15,016 nt of DNA from positions 1-15,016 of the forward strand of contig CAMWTD010000032.1 of assembly GCA_947177085.1 (NCBI GenBank). Reading direction: 5' to 3'. The stretch is from an uncultured Desulfovibrio sp. Its GTDB lineage: Bacteria > Desulfobacterota > Desulfovibrionia > Desulfovibrionales > Desulfovibrionaceae. Below, piece after piece: positions 14,417-15,016 of this stretch. Made by a program: the position numbers and the translations under genes. The notes under the pieces were generated by a model that had not been told where the DNA came from, ran no database searches, and saw only the letters and a list, made by a program, of their open reading frames with translations. Position 1 is the first letter of the stretch. Each line of letters opens with the position of its first letter.

Positions 14417-15016
14417 GAGCACTTTCGGCGGCCGCTTCTGGTCGCTCAACGAGAACCTGGCCTCGGCCAACTTCGCCATGGTCATGTCCACGGGCATCGT
14501 TTCCGTGGCGCTCCACCTCCTCGGCTTCCCGGACGGGGCCACGGCCCTGTTCTGGATCAACATCGCCATGTTCGTGGTGCTCTGGCCGCTCTACCTGCTC
14601 AAGCTCGTGCGCTTTCCGCGGCGCATGGCGGCCGATTTCTGCGGCCATGCCTCGGGCCCCGGCTTTCTGACCATCGTGGCCGGCACGTGCATCCTCGGCA
14701 ACCAGTATGCGGTGCTCGCGCACAATATCGAACTCGCGCACGCGCTTTTCTGGCTCGGCGTCTGTTGCTGGGTGTTTATCCTCTGGGGCGTGTTCTACGC
14801 CATCTTCACCGTGGAGGAGAAGCCGCCGCTCAGTAAGGGCATTAACGGCGCGTGGCTGGTGGCCACAGTGTCGACCCAGTCCATCGTCATCCTCGGCGCA
14901 ACCATCGCCGACAAGGTGGGCTGGGACCTGGACATCGCCTATTTCCTCTTCTGCGCTCTCTTCCTTCTCGGCGTGATGCTCTATATCTTCGTCATCCCGG
15001 GCATCTATTTCCGCTT
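14403..15016 (+). CDS. SLAC1/TehA/TDT-family anion channel or carrier (partial, runs off the window)
   Basis: An open frame from the ATG at 14403 continues to the window edge (204 complete codons, no stop). AGGAGG at 14393-14398 sits four bases upstream. The start overlaps narI by 14 bases. The translation is strongly hydrophobic, with about six helices in the visible part. It carries TDT-family signatures: ENLASANFAMVMSTGIVS at 17-34 and AWLVATVSTQSIVILG near 146-161. The family includes bacterial TehA, the yeast Mae1 malate and Ssu1 sulfite carriers, and the plant SLAC1 channel that conducts nitrate and chloride. The substrate cannot be read from this fragment. Its place directly after narI makes nitrate, nitrite or another small anion plausible. 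The C-terminal half, including the region of the gating Phe known from TehA/SLAC1, is outside the window. Confidence 0.85.
   Translation, partial: MTTPESTFGGRFWSLNENLASANFAMVMSTGIVSVALHLLGFPDGATALFWINIAMFVVLWPLYLLKLVRFPRRMAADFCGHASGPGFLTIVAGTCILGNQYAVLAHNIELAHALFWLGVCCWVFILWGVFYAIFTVEEKPPLSKGINGAWLVATVSTQSIVILGATIADKVGWDLDIAYFLFCALFLLGVMLYIFVIPGIYFR

Noticed and set aside
1..15016. CRISPR arrays, tRNA or rRNA genes, insertion sequences and integrase sites
   Set aside because: No regularly spaced repeats, cloverleaf or rRNA-like stretches, transposase motifs or terminal inverted repeats were seen. The only repeats are the short ones listed.

Overview
The window is a very GC-rich, densely coded stretch of bacterial chromosome that reads as an anaerobic respiratory and molybdenum-cofactor island. 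Nearly every large gene encodes a molybdopterin enzyme, an iron-sulfur electron-transfer subunit, a membrane quinone subunit, or a protein that makes or handles the cofactor. Strong Shine-Dalgarno sites, ATGA-type overlaps and an FmdE/MoeA-like fusion suggest a Gram-negative anaerobe, perhaps a Desulfovibrionaceae-like delta-proteobacterium. That taxonomic guess is inference only; no rRNA or other phylogenetic marker is present.

Layout. (1) 6-791, minus strand: a MogA/MoaB-type molybdopterin adenylyltransferase with an unassigned N-terminal extension of about 95 residues. (2) 792-960: a divergent control region with an almost symmetric two-way sigma-70-like promoter and a perfect 8-bp inverted repeat. 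(3) 961-2619, plus strand: an FmdE domain with zinc ribbon fused to a MoeA-like molybdopterin-binding protein. (4) 2737-7754: a three-gene formate dehydrogenase-like complex, made of a catalytic subunit with Cys in place of selenocysteine and no Tat leader, a four-cluster ferredoxin-like subunit with a C-terminal membrane anchor, and an NrfD/PsrC-type membrane subunit. (5) 7880-14416: a complete narGHJI membrane-bound nitrate reductase operon, canonical in its cofactor ligands. (6) 14403-15016: the first 204 codons of a SLAC1/TehA/TDT-family anion channel or carrier, overlapping narI and cut by the window edge.

Working together, the FDH-like complex would pass electrons from formate (or another substrate) through Fe-S clusters to quinone at the NrfD subunit, and NarGHI would take them from quinol to reduce nitrate in the cytoplasm. 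Together they form a complete formate-to-nitrate chain beside dedicated cofactor genes. The SLAC1-family protein sits where narK nitrate/nitrite carriers are often found and may move anions for the pathway. No clear terminator appears between 2737 and 15016, so the seven genes are probably one long transcription unit.

The most unusual element is the FDH-like complex. It resembles FdnG over its whole length but starts just upstream of the first Fe-S cluster, as if only the Tat leader were missing. It differs from the E. coli sequence at several otherwise recognisable spots and pairs with NrfD instead of the usual cytochrome b subunit. This suggests a cytoplasm-facing, heme-free variant linked to nitrate respiration.
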